A DNA stretch of 42,231 nt from Castellaniella sp044508625. GTDB taxonomy: Bacteria; Pseudomonadota; Gammaproteobacteria; Burkholderiales; Burkholderiaceae_B. Below, one piece after another: positions 1-7,313 of this stretch (its first letter is position 1; each line of letters opens with the position of its first letter). Both the position numbers and the translations under genes were made by a program. The notes beneath the pieces are model-generated. The model was not told the DNA's origin. It was given only the letters and a program-made list of their open reading frames with translations, and made no database searches. The DNA is taken from positions 1 to 42,231 of the forward strand of contig JBIQHJ010000031.1 in the NCBI GenBank assembly GCA_044508625.1, written 5' to 3'.

Positions 1-458
1 CGGCGCAGGTTGAAGAACAGCTTGCGCTGGGCCTTGGTGGTGGCCACCTTGACCAGGCGCCAGTTGCGCACGACGTACTCGTGGATCTCGGCGCGGATCC
101 AGTGGACCGCGAAGGACACCAGGCGCACGCCCCGGTCGGGGTCGAAGCGCCGCACGGCCTTCATCAGGCCGATGTTGCCCTCTTGGATGAGGTCGGCGTG
201 CGCCAGGCCATACCCAAGGTATTGGCGGGCGACCGACACGACCAGCCGCAGGTGCGACATCACCAGTTGCCGGGCGGCGTCCAGGTCGTCCTGGTCGCGC
301 AGGCGGCGGCCCAGGTCGGCCTCTTGCTCGGCACTGAGCATCGGCAGGCGGTTGACGGCGTTGATGTACGCCTCGATCGTGCCCAACGCACCCGGATTGG
401 AAATCGCCACAGCCAGATTGGCCGGCGCGAGTGCCAGGGACTGCGAAGAATTGCTCAT
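1..458 (-). CDS. rpoH: RNA polymerase heat-shock sigma factor RpoH (sigma-32), N-terminal part
   Basis: This is the first 152 or so residues of sigma-32; the rest lies beyond base 1. Sigma-32 directs core RNA polymerase to heat-shock promoters. The visible protein runs from MSNSSQSLALAP through a region 1.2/2.1 segment (LPMLSAEQEADLGRRL, MSHLRLVVSVARQYLGYGL) to the strongly conserved region 2 block DLIQEGNIGLMKAVRRFDP followed by VRLVSFAVHWIRAEIHEYV and NWRLVKVATTKAQRKLFFNLR. The RAEIHEYV and TTKAQRKLFFNLR strings are typical of RpoH rather than of RpoD or RpoS. The start ATG is at 458-456, with a GAGGA stretch upstream. A perfect CIRCE operator lies 41 bases upstream of the start, so HrcA repression of the gene is likely. 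Confidence 0.95.
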   Translation of the reverse strand, partial: MSNSSQSLALAPANLAVAISNPGALGTIEAYINAVNRLPMLSAEQEADLGRRLRDQDDLDAARQLVMSHLRLVVSVARQYLGYGLAHADLIQEGNIGLMKAVRRFDPDRGVRLVSFAVHWIRAEIHEYVVRNWRLVKVATTKAQRKLFFNLR

Positions 459-498
459 GTTCGGATGGTCCTCGGAAGGGAGATTCCCCAGGGATATG

Positions 499-525
499 TT
501 AGCACTCTATGGTGGAGAGTGCTAA
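499..525. promoter_or_regulatory. CIRCE element (HrcA operator) upstream of rpoH
   Basis: The sequence is TTAGCACTC, nine bases, GAGTGCTAA: an exact match to the CIRCE consensus with both 9-base arms intact. It lies in the rpoH upstream region, 41 bases before the ATG. On the minus strand a possible sigma-70 promoter (TTAGCA, 18 bases, TAACAT) would coincide with the element, so HrcA binding would block initiation; this promoter guess is weak. CIRCE is best known upstream of groESL and dnaK. Its presence before rpoH in some betaproteobacteria is recalled from comparative work and should be confirmed. Confidence 0.93.
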
Positions 526-549
526 TTCCCCGGACTATGGTTCATGGGA

Positions 550-1470
550 CTACGGCACCGCCGGAAAGTTCCCCTTCCGGAGGCCGTCCGGGAGCCAGGA
601 AAACGCGATCCGCGCCCGCAACGTCCCGCCCGGGTCCAGGACCCGCAGGCCAGTGCCTTCGGCCCCCGCGGCGGCGAGGTTGAAGGCGTCGCAGACGTGG
701 CTCACGGGCTCGACGCACAGGTAGCGGCCCTGGGGCGCGTGCAGCACCACATGGTCCAGGTCGGCGTCGATCCGCAATCCCGGCCCCTCGTCCCAATCGA
801 GACGGCAAGTCCCGTTCCAGCCGGCGAGGAAGGCGGTCCAGGTATCGGTTCCGCGCTCCCAGGCGGAAGCGGCGTTGGGACGCGGCCGCGAGGCGAGTTC
901 CTCCTCGTGCTCCCAGAGGACGGAGGCCTCGAGGCGGGCCCGCGCGGCGGTGAAGTACGGGTGCAGGCCCAGGCCCGCAGGCATCGGCTCGTCCGAGCGG
1001 TTGGCGAGCACCAGCCTCACCTCCAGCCCGGCGTCCGAGAGGCGGACGTCCTGGTCCAGGCGCCAGGCCCAGGGCCAGCCGGCCGCGCCGGGTGGGTGAT
1101 CATAGCGCATGGCGACGTGGTCGTCGCCGACGTCCCGCAGCCGCCAGCAGCCGGCCTGGGCATGGCCGTGCAGGGCGTGCGCCTGCCCGGGATACCGTTC
1201 CAGGCGCAGGCTGCGCCCCCGCCAATGCAGCACGCCGTCCCGGATGCGGTTGGAGAACGGCGCCAGCGGAAAGATTCCCCCCTTGGGCCAGGCGTCCGCC
1301 GGCCAGCCCTCGGCCTCGATGGGCACCACCCACTCGCGCCGCCCCGACGGCGTGTCGCTGGACAGCCTCAGGATGCGGCCGCCCGCGGCGGGCGCGACCA
1401 CGGCCGAGTGCGGCCCGCGGGCCAGGCGGATGCAGGCGCCCGGCCGGGCGTCCATCCAGCCGGGCGTCAT
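550..1470 (-). CDS. aldose 1-epimerase family protein (GalM-like mutarotase)
   Basis: A 306-residue protein of the galactose-mutarotase fold, which interconverts alpha and beta anomers of sugars. Family signatures are visible in order: PFSNRIRDG near residue 70, HALHGHA near residue 98 (the first catalytic-type His), GLHPYF near residue 167 (second His) and VEPVSHVCDAF near the C-terminus. Length is normal for YeaD/GalM-type proteins. It starts 27 bases after the end of the last ABC permease gene on the same strand, so it is probably the last gene of that operon. Hexarates are open-chain acids with no anomeric carbon, so a role on a uronate or sugar precursor is more plausible than on glucarate itself; this is inference. 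The substrate is unknown. Confidence 0.82.
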   Translation of the reverse strand: MTPGWMDARPGACIRLARGPHSAVVAPAAGGRILRLSSDTPSGRREWVVPIEAEGWPADAWPKGGIFPLAPFSNRIRDGVLHWRGRSLRLERYPGQAHALHGHAQAGCWRLRDVGDDHVAMRYDHPPGAAGWPWAWRLDQDVRLSDAGLEVRLVLANRSDEPMPAGLGLHPYFTAARARLEASVLWEHEEELASRPRPNAASAWERGTDTWTAFLAGWNGTCRLDWDEGPGLRIDADLDHVVLHAPQGRYLCVEPVSHVCDAFNLAAAGAEGTGLRVLDPGGTLRARIAFSWLPDGLRKGNFPAVP

Positions 1471-1497
1471 GCCCTCGCCGGCTGGACGCGGCGCCGC

Positions 1498-2442
1498 TCA
1501 GGCCTCACGCGGCGCCTCCTTGACGCGGCTGACGAGCTGGGTCGGGCTGACATAGCGCAGGGCGATCAGCACCCACACCAGCGTGATCGCCATGTAGATC
1601 ATCGCCATGGCGTCGATCGCCTGCGGCGCACGCACCCCGGTCGAGAACACGGCGTAGTACAGGGCCACGACCAGCGTCTGGGAGGACGGCCCCGCGGTGA
1701 AGAAGGTCAGCTCGAACATGCCGATGGTGCGCACCAGCACCAGCAGCCCCGCCGCCAGCATCCCCGGCACCAGCAGGGGCAGCAGCACGTGGCGGAAGTA
1801 CTGGGCGGTATTGGCGCCGAAGATCCGCGCGGCGGACTCCAGGCCCGGATCGATCTGCTCGATGAACGGCGTCATCACCAGGATCACGAAAGGCAGCGCG
1901 GGCACCAGGTTGGACAGGATCACGCCCGCCAGCGTCCCGCCGATGCCGAGCTGGTACATGGCGGTGGCCATCGGGATGCCGTAGGTCACCGGCGGCACCA
2001 TCATGGGCAGCAGGACCAGCAGCATCACCAGGCGCTTGCCCGGGAACCGCGCGCGCGCCAGCCCGTAGGCCGCGGGCACGCCCAGGACGATGGACAGGAA
2101 CACCACCGACACCACCACCTGGATCGTCACCCACAGCACGTGGGCGAGCTGGAATTCATCCCAGGCGCGGCCATACCACTGCAGCGTCATGCCCTCGGGC
2201 AAGGGCGTGCCGAACCAGCGTGTGGCCACGGAGTTGACGGCCACCGTCGCGATCATGAAGACCACGTTCAGCAGAAAGAACCCCATCACGGACCAGACCG
2301 TGAACCGCCACAGCCTGCCCCACCCTGGTCCGCCCCCCAGGCGGCCCGCGTTTTTCGTCGTGTCTCGTGTCATCGTTTCCCCCTTGCCCGGCGCGCCCGT
2401 GTCCGCGGCGCGATCTTTCAGGGCCTGCCCGGCCGTGCTCAT
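1498..2442 (-). CDS. ABC transporter permease (PotC-like, spermidine/putrescine-type family)
   Basis: A 314-residue inner-membrane permease with about six hydrophobic segments (for example WSVMGFFLLNVVFMIATV near residue 50). The coupling-loop motif near residues 200-220 reads SAARIFGANTAQYFRHVLLPLLVPGM, matching the EAA loop that contacts the ATPase. It forms the transmembrane channel with the upstream permease. The start ATG at 2442 overlaps the stop of the upstream permease as ATGA, which suggests translational coupling; an internal ATG at 2373 is an alternative that would remove a polar N-terminus. Context (next to hexarate catabolic genes, with a shared operator type at the operon promoter) suggests sugar-acid uptake rather than polyamine uptake; this is inferred. 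Confidence 0.88.
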   Translation of the reverse strand: MSTAGQALKDRAADTGAPGKGETMTRDTTKNAGRLGGGPGWGRLWRFTVWSVMGFFLLNVVFMIATVAVNSVATRWFGTPLPEGMTLQWYGRAWDEFQLAHVLWVTIQVVVSVVFLSIVLGVPAAYGLARARFPGKRLVMLLVLLPMMVPPVTYGIPMATAMYQLGIGGTLAGVILSNLVPALPFVILVMTPFIEQIDPGLESAARIFGANTAQYFRHVLLPLLVPGMLAAGLLVLVRTIGMFELTFFTAGPSSQTLVVALYYAVFSTGVRAPQAIDAMAMIYMAITLVWVLIALRYVSPTQLVSRVKEAPREA

Positions 2443-3314
2443 CCCTTGCCTCCGGTGGTCGGGCCGCTGTAGAAGGCCCGCCGGAACATGAACATCGCCG
2501 CGACGATCAGCAACTGGGCGAAGCCCATGACGATCGCGATCGCCGAGGCCAGGCCATAGTCGTATTGTTCGAATGCGGCCTCATAGGCCGCGATGGAGAT
2601 CACCCGCGTGGGCCCCGCCGGCGCGCCCAGCAGGATCGCGGACGGGAACACGGCGAACGCCTGCACGAAGGACAGCGCGGCCGCCATGGTCAGCCCCGGC
2701 ACCAGCAAGGGGAAATAGATCAGGCGGAACTGGTTCCACGGGCTCGCGCCCAGCGTGCCCGCCGCGCTCGCCAGGGTCGGGTCGATGCCCGAGATGTACG
2801 AGAGCGTCAGCAGGAAGGCGAACGGAAAGCCCGAGATCACCAGCGAGATCAGCACGCCCCAGAAATTGTGCGTCAGCCGCACCTCGTCCATGTACAGGTG
2901 CAACCCTTGCAGCACCTGGGGAAACCAGCCCGAGGGGCCGTAGAAGGTCAGCATGCCGTCGGCGATCAGCACGGTGCCCAGAGTGATCGGGATCACCAGC
3001 AGGGTGGTGACGAGGCGCTGCGCCGGCGTATTGCGGCGCAGCGCGAAGGCCACCGGCACGGACACGCCCACGTTGATGATCGTGGCGGGGACCGCCAGCT
3101 TGAGCGTCACCCACAGCGTGTTCCACTGCGAGGGCTCGGTGAAGAAATGCACGTAGTTGTACCAGGGGCTGGGGTCCTCCAGCGGCTGGAACGAGATCAC
3201 CACGCCATAGATGAAGGGATAGATGAACAGCGCCAGCAGGAGCAGGACCGCCGGCGCCACCAGCCAGCCGCGCCGGTCGCGCGGGGGCTTCAGGAGGAGC
3301 GCGCCGGTGCTCAT
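2439..3314 (-). CDS. ABC transporter permease (PotB-like)
   Basis: A 291-residue inner-membrane permease. The first membrane segment is WLVAPAVLLLLALFIYPFIYG near residues 18-38, followed by a periplasmic loop and further hydrophobic helices. The cytoplasmic coupling loop AAGTLGASPWNQFRLIYFPLLVPGL lies near residues 180-205. The start at 3314 overlaps the ATPase stop by four bases (ATGA), and its own stop overlaps the start of the second permease in the same way, so the three genes are tightly coupled. It pairs with the product of 1498-2442. The family (spermidine/putrescine/iron/thiamine-type importers) does not define the substrate. Confidence 0.88.
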   Translation of the reverse strand: MSTGALLLKPPRDRRGWLVAPAVLLLLALFIYPFIYGVVISFQPLEDPSPWYNYVHFFTEPSQWNTLWVTLKLAVPATIINVGVSVPVAFALRRNTPAQRLVTTLLVIPITLGTVLIADGMLTFYGPSGWFPQVLQGLHLYMDEVRLTHNFWGVLISLVISGFPFAFLLTLSYISGIDPTLASAAGTLGASPWNQFRLIYFPLLVPGLTMAAALSFVQAFAVFPSAILLGAPAGPTRVISIAAYEAAFEQYDYGLASAIAIVMGFAQLLIVAAMFMFRRAFYSGPTTGGKG

Positions 3315-4390
3315 GCCGCCTCCGCGTAGGCCAGCGCGCGCTCGGCGGGAATCCGCAGGCGCACCCGGTCGCCGGGCTCGAGGGCGCCGGGCAGGCGCAC
3401 ATACAGGTCGCCCAGGACCGAGGAGACGAACAGCAACGAGTCGCGGCCGCCGAACTCGACGGTGCGCACGGTGGCCTCGAAGGTGTTGTCGCCGGCATCG
3501 CCGGCCAGCTCGAAATCGTCCGGGCGCATCGCCACGGAGACCTCGCGCTGCCCCTCGCCGACCGCGAGGGCCTGGCCCGCCAGGCGCACGCCTTCGCGGT
3601 CCATGGCGATGCGCTCGCCCTCCTGGCCGACGACGCGAAACGGCAGCACGTTGCGGTAGCCCATGAAGCGCGCCACGTGCAGGTTGCGCGGCCGGCCATA
3701 GACCTCGCGCGGCGTGCCGACCTGCTGCACGGTGCCGGCGCGCATCACCACGATGCGGTCGGCCATGGACAGGGCCTCGTCCTGGTCGTGGGTCACGTAG
3801 ATGGTGGCGCGCTCGAGCTGGGTATGGATCCGGCGGATCTCGGCGCGCATCTCGATGCGCAGCTTGGCGTCCAGGTTGGACAGGGGCTCGTCCATGAGGA
3901 TGACGGGGGGCTCGATCACGATGGCGCGGGCGATGGCCACGCGCTGCTGCTGCCCGCCCGACAACTGCCCGGGCAATTTGTTTTCATGGCCGATGAGCTG
4001 CACGAGCTGCAGGGCCTCGCGGGCCCGGCGCTCGATCTCGGCCTTGGGCACCCGGCGCATGCGCAGGCCGAACCCCACGTTGTCCAGCACGCTCATGTGC
4101 GGGAACAGCGCGTAGTTCTGGAAGACCATGCCGAAGCCGCGGCGCTCGGACGGCAGCACGTCGATGCGCGTCTCGTCCAGCCATATCGCCCCCGAGGTCA
4201 GGGTCGTCAGGCCCGCCAGGCAGTTGAGGGCGGTCGATTTGCCGCAGCCCGAGGGCCCGAGCAGCGCGATGAATTCGCCGCGCCGGATGGTCAGGTCCAG
4301 GTCGCGCAGGGCGGCCACCGCGCCGCCGGAGGCCGTCTCGAAGCTGCGGCCCACGGACTCCAGGCGCAGTTGCTGGAAATTCTGATTCAT
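3311..4390 (-). CDS. ABC transporter ATP-binding protein (PotA-like)
   Basis: A 359-residue ATPase that powers the importer. Visible motifs are Walker A GPSGCGKS (45-52), the signature LSGGQ (143-147), Walker B VILMDE (163-168), D-loop SNLDAKLR and the switch His (H201). The C-terminal 110 residues form a TOBE-type domain, as in PotA and UgpC. The reading frame is open further upstream to 4459, but ATG 4390 is preferred: the alignable protein starts at MNQNFQQLRLESV, and the upstream extension is Arg/Pro/Gly-rich noise. It follows the binding-protein gene after about 100 bases and overlaps the first permease gene. Confidence 0.93.
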   Translation of the reverse strand: MNQNFQQLRLESVGRSFETASGGAVAALRDLDLTIRRGEFIALLGPSGCGKSTALNCLAGLTTLTSGAIWLDETRIDVLPSERRGFGMVFQNYALFPHMSVLDNVGFGLRMRRVPKAEIERRAREALQLVQLIGHENKLPGQLSGGQQQRVAIARAIVIEPPVILMDEPLSNLDAKLRIEMRAEIRRIHTQLERATIYVTHDQDEALSMADRIVVMRAGTVQQVGTPREVYGRPRNLHVARFMGYRNVLPFRVVGQEGERIAMDREGVRLAGQALAVGEGQREVSVAMRPDDFELAGDAGDNTFEATVRTVEFGGRDSLLFVSSVLGDLYVRLPGALEPGDRVRLRIPAERALAYAEAA

Positions 4391-4492
4391 GTCGTGTCTA
4401 TCCAATGGATTCCGGGACCGGCGGACACCAGGCCCCGGGGACGCGGCGCGGACGGCCATCCGTCCGCACCGCGCCGGTCGCGCGTGCCGCGC

Positions 4493-5662
4493 TTACTTCT
4501 TGAGCGCGCCGACCTCGGTATCCCACTTGCGGAACGCCTCGACCATGGTCTTGGGATCCAGCGGGACCGCGTGCGGGCGGCGGGCGATCAGGTCAGCATA
4601 CTCGGGGCGGCCGAACTTTTCGATGATTTCCTGGCTTTCCTTGGGCGCCGCCGACAGCGGCACGTCGCGGATCGCGGGGCCGGGATAGAAGTAGCCCGCG
4701 TCATAGGTCATGGCTTGCTGCTTGGGCTCCATCATGTACTTGAGCAGCTTGAACAGGACCTGGCGCTTTTCCTCGGACACCCCCTTGGGGATCACCATGT
4801 AGTGGGCGTCGTTCACCCAGGTGAAGCCGTCGAAGGCCTGGATCTTGAAGTCGGCCGGCACCACGCCCAGGGCGCGCGGATTGATGTCCCAGCCGGTGAC
4901 GGTCACCGTCATGTCGCGGCTGCCCTCGCCCAGTTCCTTCATGACCGCCCCGGTGCCGCCCGGATAGTAGGGCACGCAGTCGTTGAGCTTCTTGAGGTAG
5001 TCCCAGGTCTTGTCCCAGCCATTGACCGGATCGTAGGGATCCTTGTCGCCCAGCAGGTAGGGCAGGCCCATCAGGAAGGTGCGGCCGGGGCCGGAATTGG
5101 CCGGGCGCGCATAGAGGAACTTGTTGGGATTCGCCTGGCACCAGGCCAGCAATTCGGCGGGCGTCTTGGGCGGATTGCTCACCTTGGCCGGGTTGTATTC
5201 CAGGAAGGGGCCGGCGGGCATGAAGGTCACCTCGAGGCCATAGCCTTGCGCCAGTTCCTGCATCCTGGCCGGGCCCCGGTCGTATTTGGTCAGGATGTCC
5301 TTGAACTCGGCCTCGTGCTCGGGAAACAGGCGCAGCCAGAGGTTCTGCTCGATCCCGGCGGCCAGGGCGTCCGTCCCGGTCAGGACCAGGTCGATGTCCG
5401 AGCGGCCGGCGTTCTGCATGGCCTTGATCTTGCCCGGCAATTGCGGCGAGGGCGCTTTCGTGAACGTCATCTGGCCGACCAGGCCGGGATTCTCGTCGCG
5501 GAAATTCTCCATGGCCTTCTGGGTCAGGGCCAGGTTCCCGGCCACGTCGACCACATTGATGTCCACCGGCGCCGCCTGCGCGGCCGCCGCGGCGCAGCCC
5601 ACCGCCAGCGCGCATGCGAGGGCGCGCAGCCGGCCCGGGCGGCCGCTCTTGATTGCGTTCAT
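4493..5662 (-). CDS. ABC transporter periplasmic substrate-binding protein (PotD-like family)
   Basis: A 389-residue secreted binding protein. A signal peptide covers roughly residues 1-30 (Arg-rich n-region, then LACALAVGCAAAAAQA and a likely AXA cleavage site). The mature part looks like the extracellular solute-binding type 1/8 fold (VDINVVDVAGNLALTQKAME, then YMVIPKGVSEEKRQ in the hinge/C-lobe region). The start ATG at 5662 has a good ribosome site (AAGGAGA). This is the first gene of the importer operon. Its promoter carries the same inverted repeat as the glucarate and galactarate genes, so a hexarate ligand is the working idea. Polyamines or other amines cannot be excluded from sequence alone. 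Confidence 0.85.
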   Translation of the reverse strand: MNAIKSGRPGRLRALACALAVGCAAAAAQAAPVDINVVDVAGNLALTQKAMENFRDENPGLVGQMTFTKAPSPQLPGKIKAMQNAGRSDIDLVLTGTDALAAGIEQNLWLRLFPEHEAEFKDILTKYDRGPARMQELAQGYGLEVTFMPAGPFLEYNPAKVSNPPKTPAELLAWCQANPNKFLYARPANSGPGRTFLMGLPYLLGDKDPYDPVNGWDKTWDYLKKLNDCVPYYPGGTGAVMKELGEGSRDMTVTVTGWDINPRALGVVPADFKIQAFDGFTWVNDAHYMVIPKGVSEEKRQVLFKLLKYMMEPKQQAMTYDAGYFYPGPAIRDVPLSAAPKESQEIIEKFGRPEYADLIARRPHAVPLDPKTMVEAFRKWDTEVGALKK

Positions 5663-5751
5663 GTGTGTCTCCTTGCTCTTTCAGGTAAGCGTTGCTGGAT
5701 CGCGTGATGCACGATGAGTCCGCGGCCCCGCTCGGGCCAACGTCTTCATAA

Positions 5752-5764
5752 GTCATCATATAAC
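5752..5764. promoter_or_regulatory. hexarate operator site A (5-3-5 inverted repeat)
   Basis: GTCAT-CAT-ATAAC. One of eight similar sites in this region. It fits the general FadR-family operator form TNRT-NNN-AYNA. It overlaps the likely -10 of the ABC importer operon. Confidence 0.75.
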
Positions 5765-5784
5765 TAGGAGGGGGAATTTGACAA
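5755..5784 (-). promoter_or_regulatory. probable sigma-70 promoter of the ABC importer operon
   Basis: On the minus strand, TTGTCA (5784-5779) is followed after 16 or 18 bases by TATATG (5762-5757) or TATGAT (5760-5755). This would start transcription near 5748 and give a leader of about 85 bases before the binding-protein start. The operator at 5752-5764 covers the -10 region, a layout that fits repression. Confidence 0.55.
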
Positions 5785-5943
5785 TGATCCGGAGGCGGTT
5801 TTCGTGATTTTCAGATGTGGACGGTCGATGGTGATTTTCGATCCAATATATTGATTTTTATTGTTATTTTTTCCGATGATGAAGTTTTGCTAGGTGAATT
5901 CCCTAGTAGCTGCCTTCTCATGGTTTCCCCTAAATTCATTCAT

Positions 5944-5956
5944 GTTATACGACAAC
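5944..5956. promoter_or_regulatory. hexarate operator site B
   Basis: GTTAT-ACG-ACAAC, 27 bases before the gudD start codon and 192 bases from site A. The position suggests that binding blocks gudD transcription or its early leader. Confidence 0.75.
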
Positions 5957-5982
5957 ATAAGTCACTCCCCTGGAAAAATCCC

Positions 5983-7263
5983 ATGAAACTCAAGACCATC
6001 AAGATCACGCCGATCGCCTTCCGCGATCCCCCGCTGCTGAACGCGGCCGGGATCCACGAGCCGTTCGCGCTGCGCACCATCATCGAGCTCGAAAGCGACA
6101 CCGGCCACATCGGGCTGGGCGAGACCTACGGGGATGCCCCGGTGATCGAGCTGCTCGAGGCCCTGCGGCCGTCGCTGGCCGGCCTGGATCCCTTCGACCT
6201 GAACGGCCTGCGCGAGCGCGTGCGCAAGGCCGTGGCCTCGACGAGGATCAGCGGCAACACCGAGTACCTGCTGGCCCCCGGCACCGATCCCAAAAAGAAC
6301 GTCCAGAAACTGTACTCCGCCCTGGAGGTCGCGCTGCTGGACATGCAGGCGCGCTACCTGGGCATGCCCCTGGTGGCGCTGCTGGGCGGCGCGGTGCGCG
6401 AGACCGTGCCCTTCAGCGCGTATCTGTTCTTCAAGTATGCGCGCCACATCGACACCGGGCCGGACTACCCTGACGATCCCTGGGGCGAGACCCTGACCCC
6501 CGCCCAGCTCGTCGAGCAGGCACAGACGATGATCGGCCGCTATGGCTTCCAGAGCATCAAGCTCAAGGGCGGCGTGCTCGAGCCCGACCTCGAGGTGGAA
6601 TGCATCAAGGCGCTGCGCCAGCGGTTTCCCGGCACCCCCCTGCGCATCGATCCGAACGGCAACTGGTCCTTGCAGACCGCCCTCGAAATGGGCAAGAAGC
6701 TCGACGGTTACCTCGAATACTACGAGGATCCCAGCCCCACGATGGAGAACATGGCCGAGCTGCACCGCGCGAGCGGCCTGCCCCTGGCCACCAACATGGT
6801 GGTCACCGACCTCGAGCAGTTCCGCAAGAACGTCCACGTCAACGGCGTGCAGATCATTCTGTCCGACCACCACTACTGGGGCGGCCTGCGCGACACGCAA
6901 CTGCTGGCGCGCATGTGCGAGGTCTTTGGCCTGGGCCTGTCCATGCATTCGAATTCGCACCTGGGCATCAGCCTGATGGCGATGACCCACCTGGCCGCCA
7001 GCGTGCCCACGCTGAGCTACGCCTGCGACACCCACTATCCCTGGCTCCCCGACGACGAGGAGATCCTCGTGGGCGGCCGCATCCCCTTCGAGGATGGATC
7101 GGTGCGCGTCACGGACGCGCCGGGGCTGGGCGTCGAGGTCGACCAGGAGGTGCTGGCGCGGCTGCACCGCCAGTACCTGGAATGCGGCATCCGCACCCGC
7201 GACGACAGCGCGCAGATGCGCAAGTACCGGCCCGACTGGAGCGGCAAGGCGCCAAGGTTCTGA
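5983..7263 (+). CDS. gudD: D-glucarate dehydratase (enolase superfamily)
   Basis: A 426-residue enzyme that dehydrates D-glucarate to 5-keto-4-deoxy-D-glucarate in the cytoplasm. The enolase-superfamily catalytic set of the glucarate dehydratase subgroup is present: KLK (K193, K195), metal ligands D223 (DPN), E248 (YEDP) and N271, then D295 (SDHHYW) and H322 in HSNSHLG, which would form the His-Asp dyad. By eye it matches E. coli GudD along its length (KLKGGVL, TLDPNG-like RIDPNG, ATNM, HSN, ARDD near the C-terminus). The start at 5983 gives MKLKTIKITPIAF, typical of the family. Operators A and B lie just upstream. L-idarate may also be a substrate, as for known enzymes of this group. Confidence 0.92.
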   Translation: MKLKTIKITPIAFRDPPLLNAAGIHEPFALRTIIELESDTGHIGLGETYGDAPVIELLEALRPSLAGLDPFDLNGLRERVRKAVASTRISGNTEYLLAPGTDPKKNVQKLYSALEVALLDMQARYLGMPLVALLGGAVRETVPFSAYLFFKYARHIDTGPDYPDDPWGETLTPAQLVEQAQTMIGRYGFQSIKLKGGVLEPDLEVECIKALRQRFPGTPLRIDPNGNWSLQTALEMGKKLDGYLEYYEDPSPTMENMAELHRASGLPLATNMVVTDLEQFRKNVHVNGVQIILSDHHYWGGLRDTQLLARMCEVFGLGLSMHSNSHLGISLMAMTHLAASVPTLSYACDTHYPWLPDDEEILVGGRIPFEDGSVRVTDAPGLGVEVDQEVLARLHRQYLECGIRTRDDSAQMRKYRPDWSGKAPRF

Positions 7264-7313
7264 GGCCGGCGGGAGGCCGGTGCGGCGCGGCCGCGGTCCG
7301 GGTCCGCGCCTCC

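Larger units (their letters stand above)
5663..5982. other. divergent control region between the ABC operon and gudD
   Basis: A 320-base gene-free region that is strikingly AT-rich from about 5745 to 5980 against its GC-rich surroundings. It holds operator A and the minus-strand promoter, operator B near the gudD start, and an AT-rich middle with a small inverted repeat (CTAGG-N7-CCTAG near 5890). The reading frame of gudD stays open through 5815-5982, but that stretch has atypical composition and is not considered coding. Confidence 0.7.

Noticed and set aside
5815..5982. Possible N-terminal extension of gudD
   Set aside because: AT-rich, operator-bearing DNA; the extension is not like any glucarate dehydratase, and the ATG at 5983 gives the family N-terminus.
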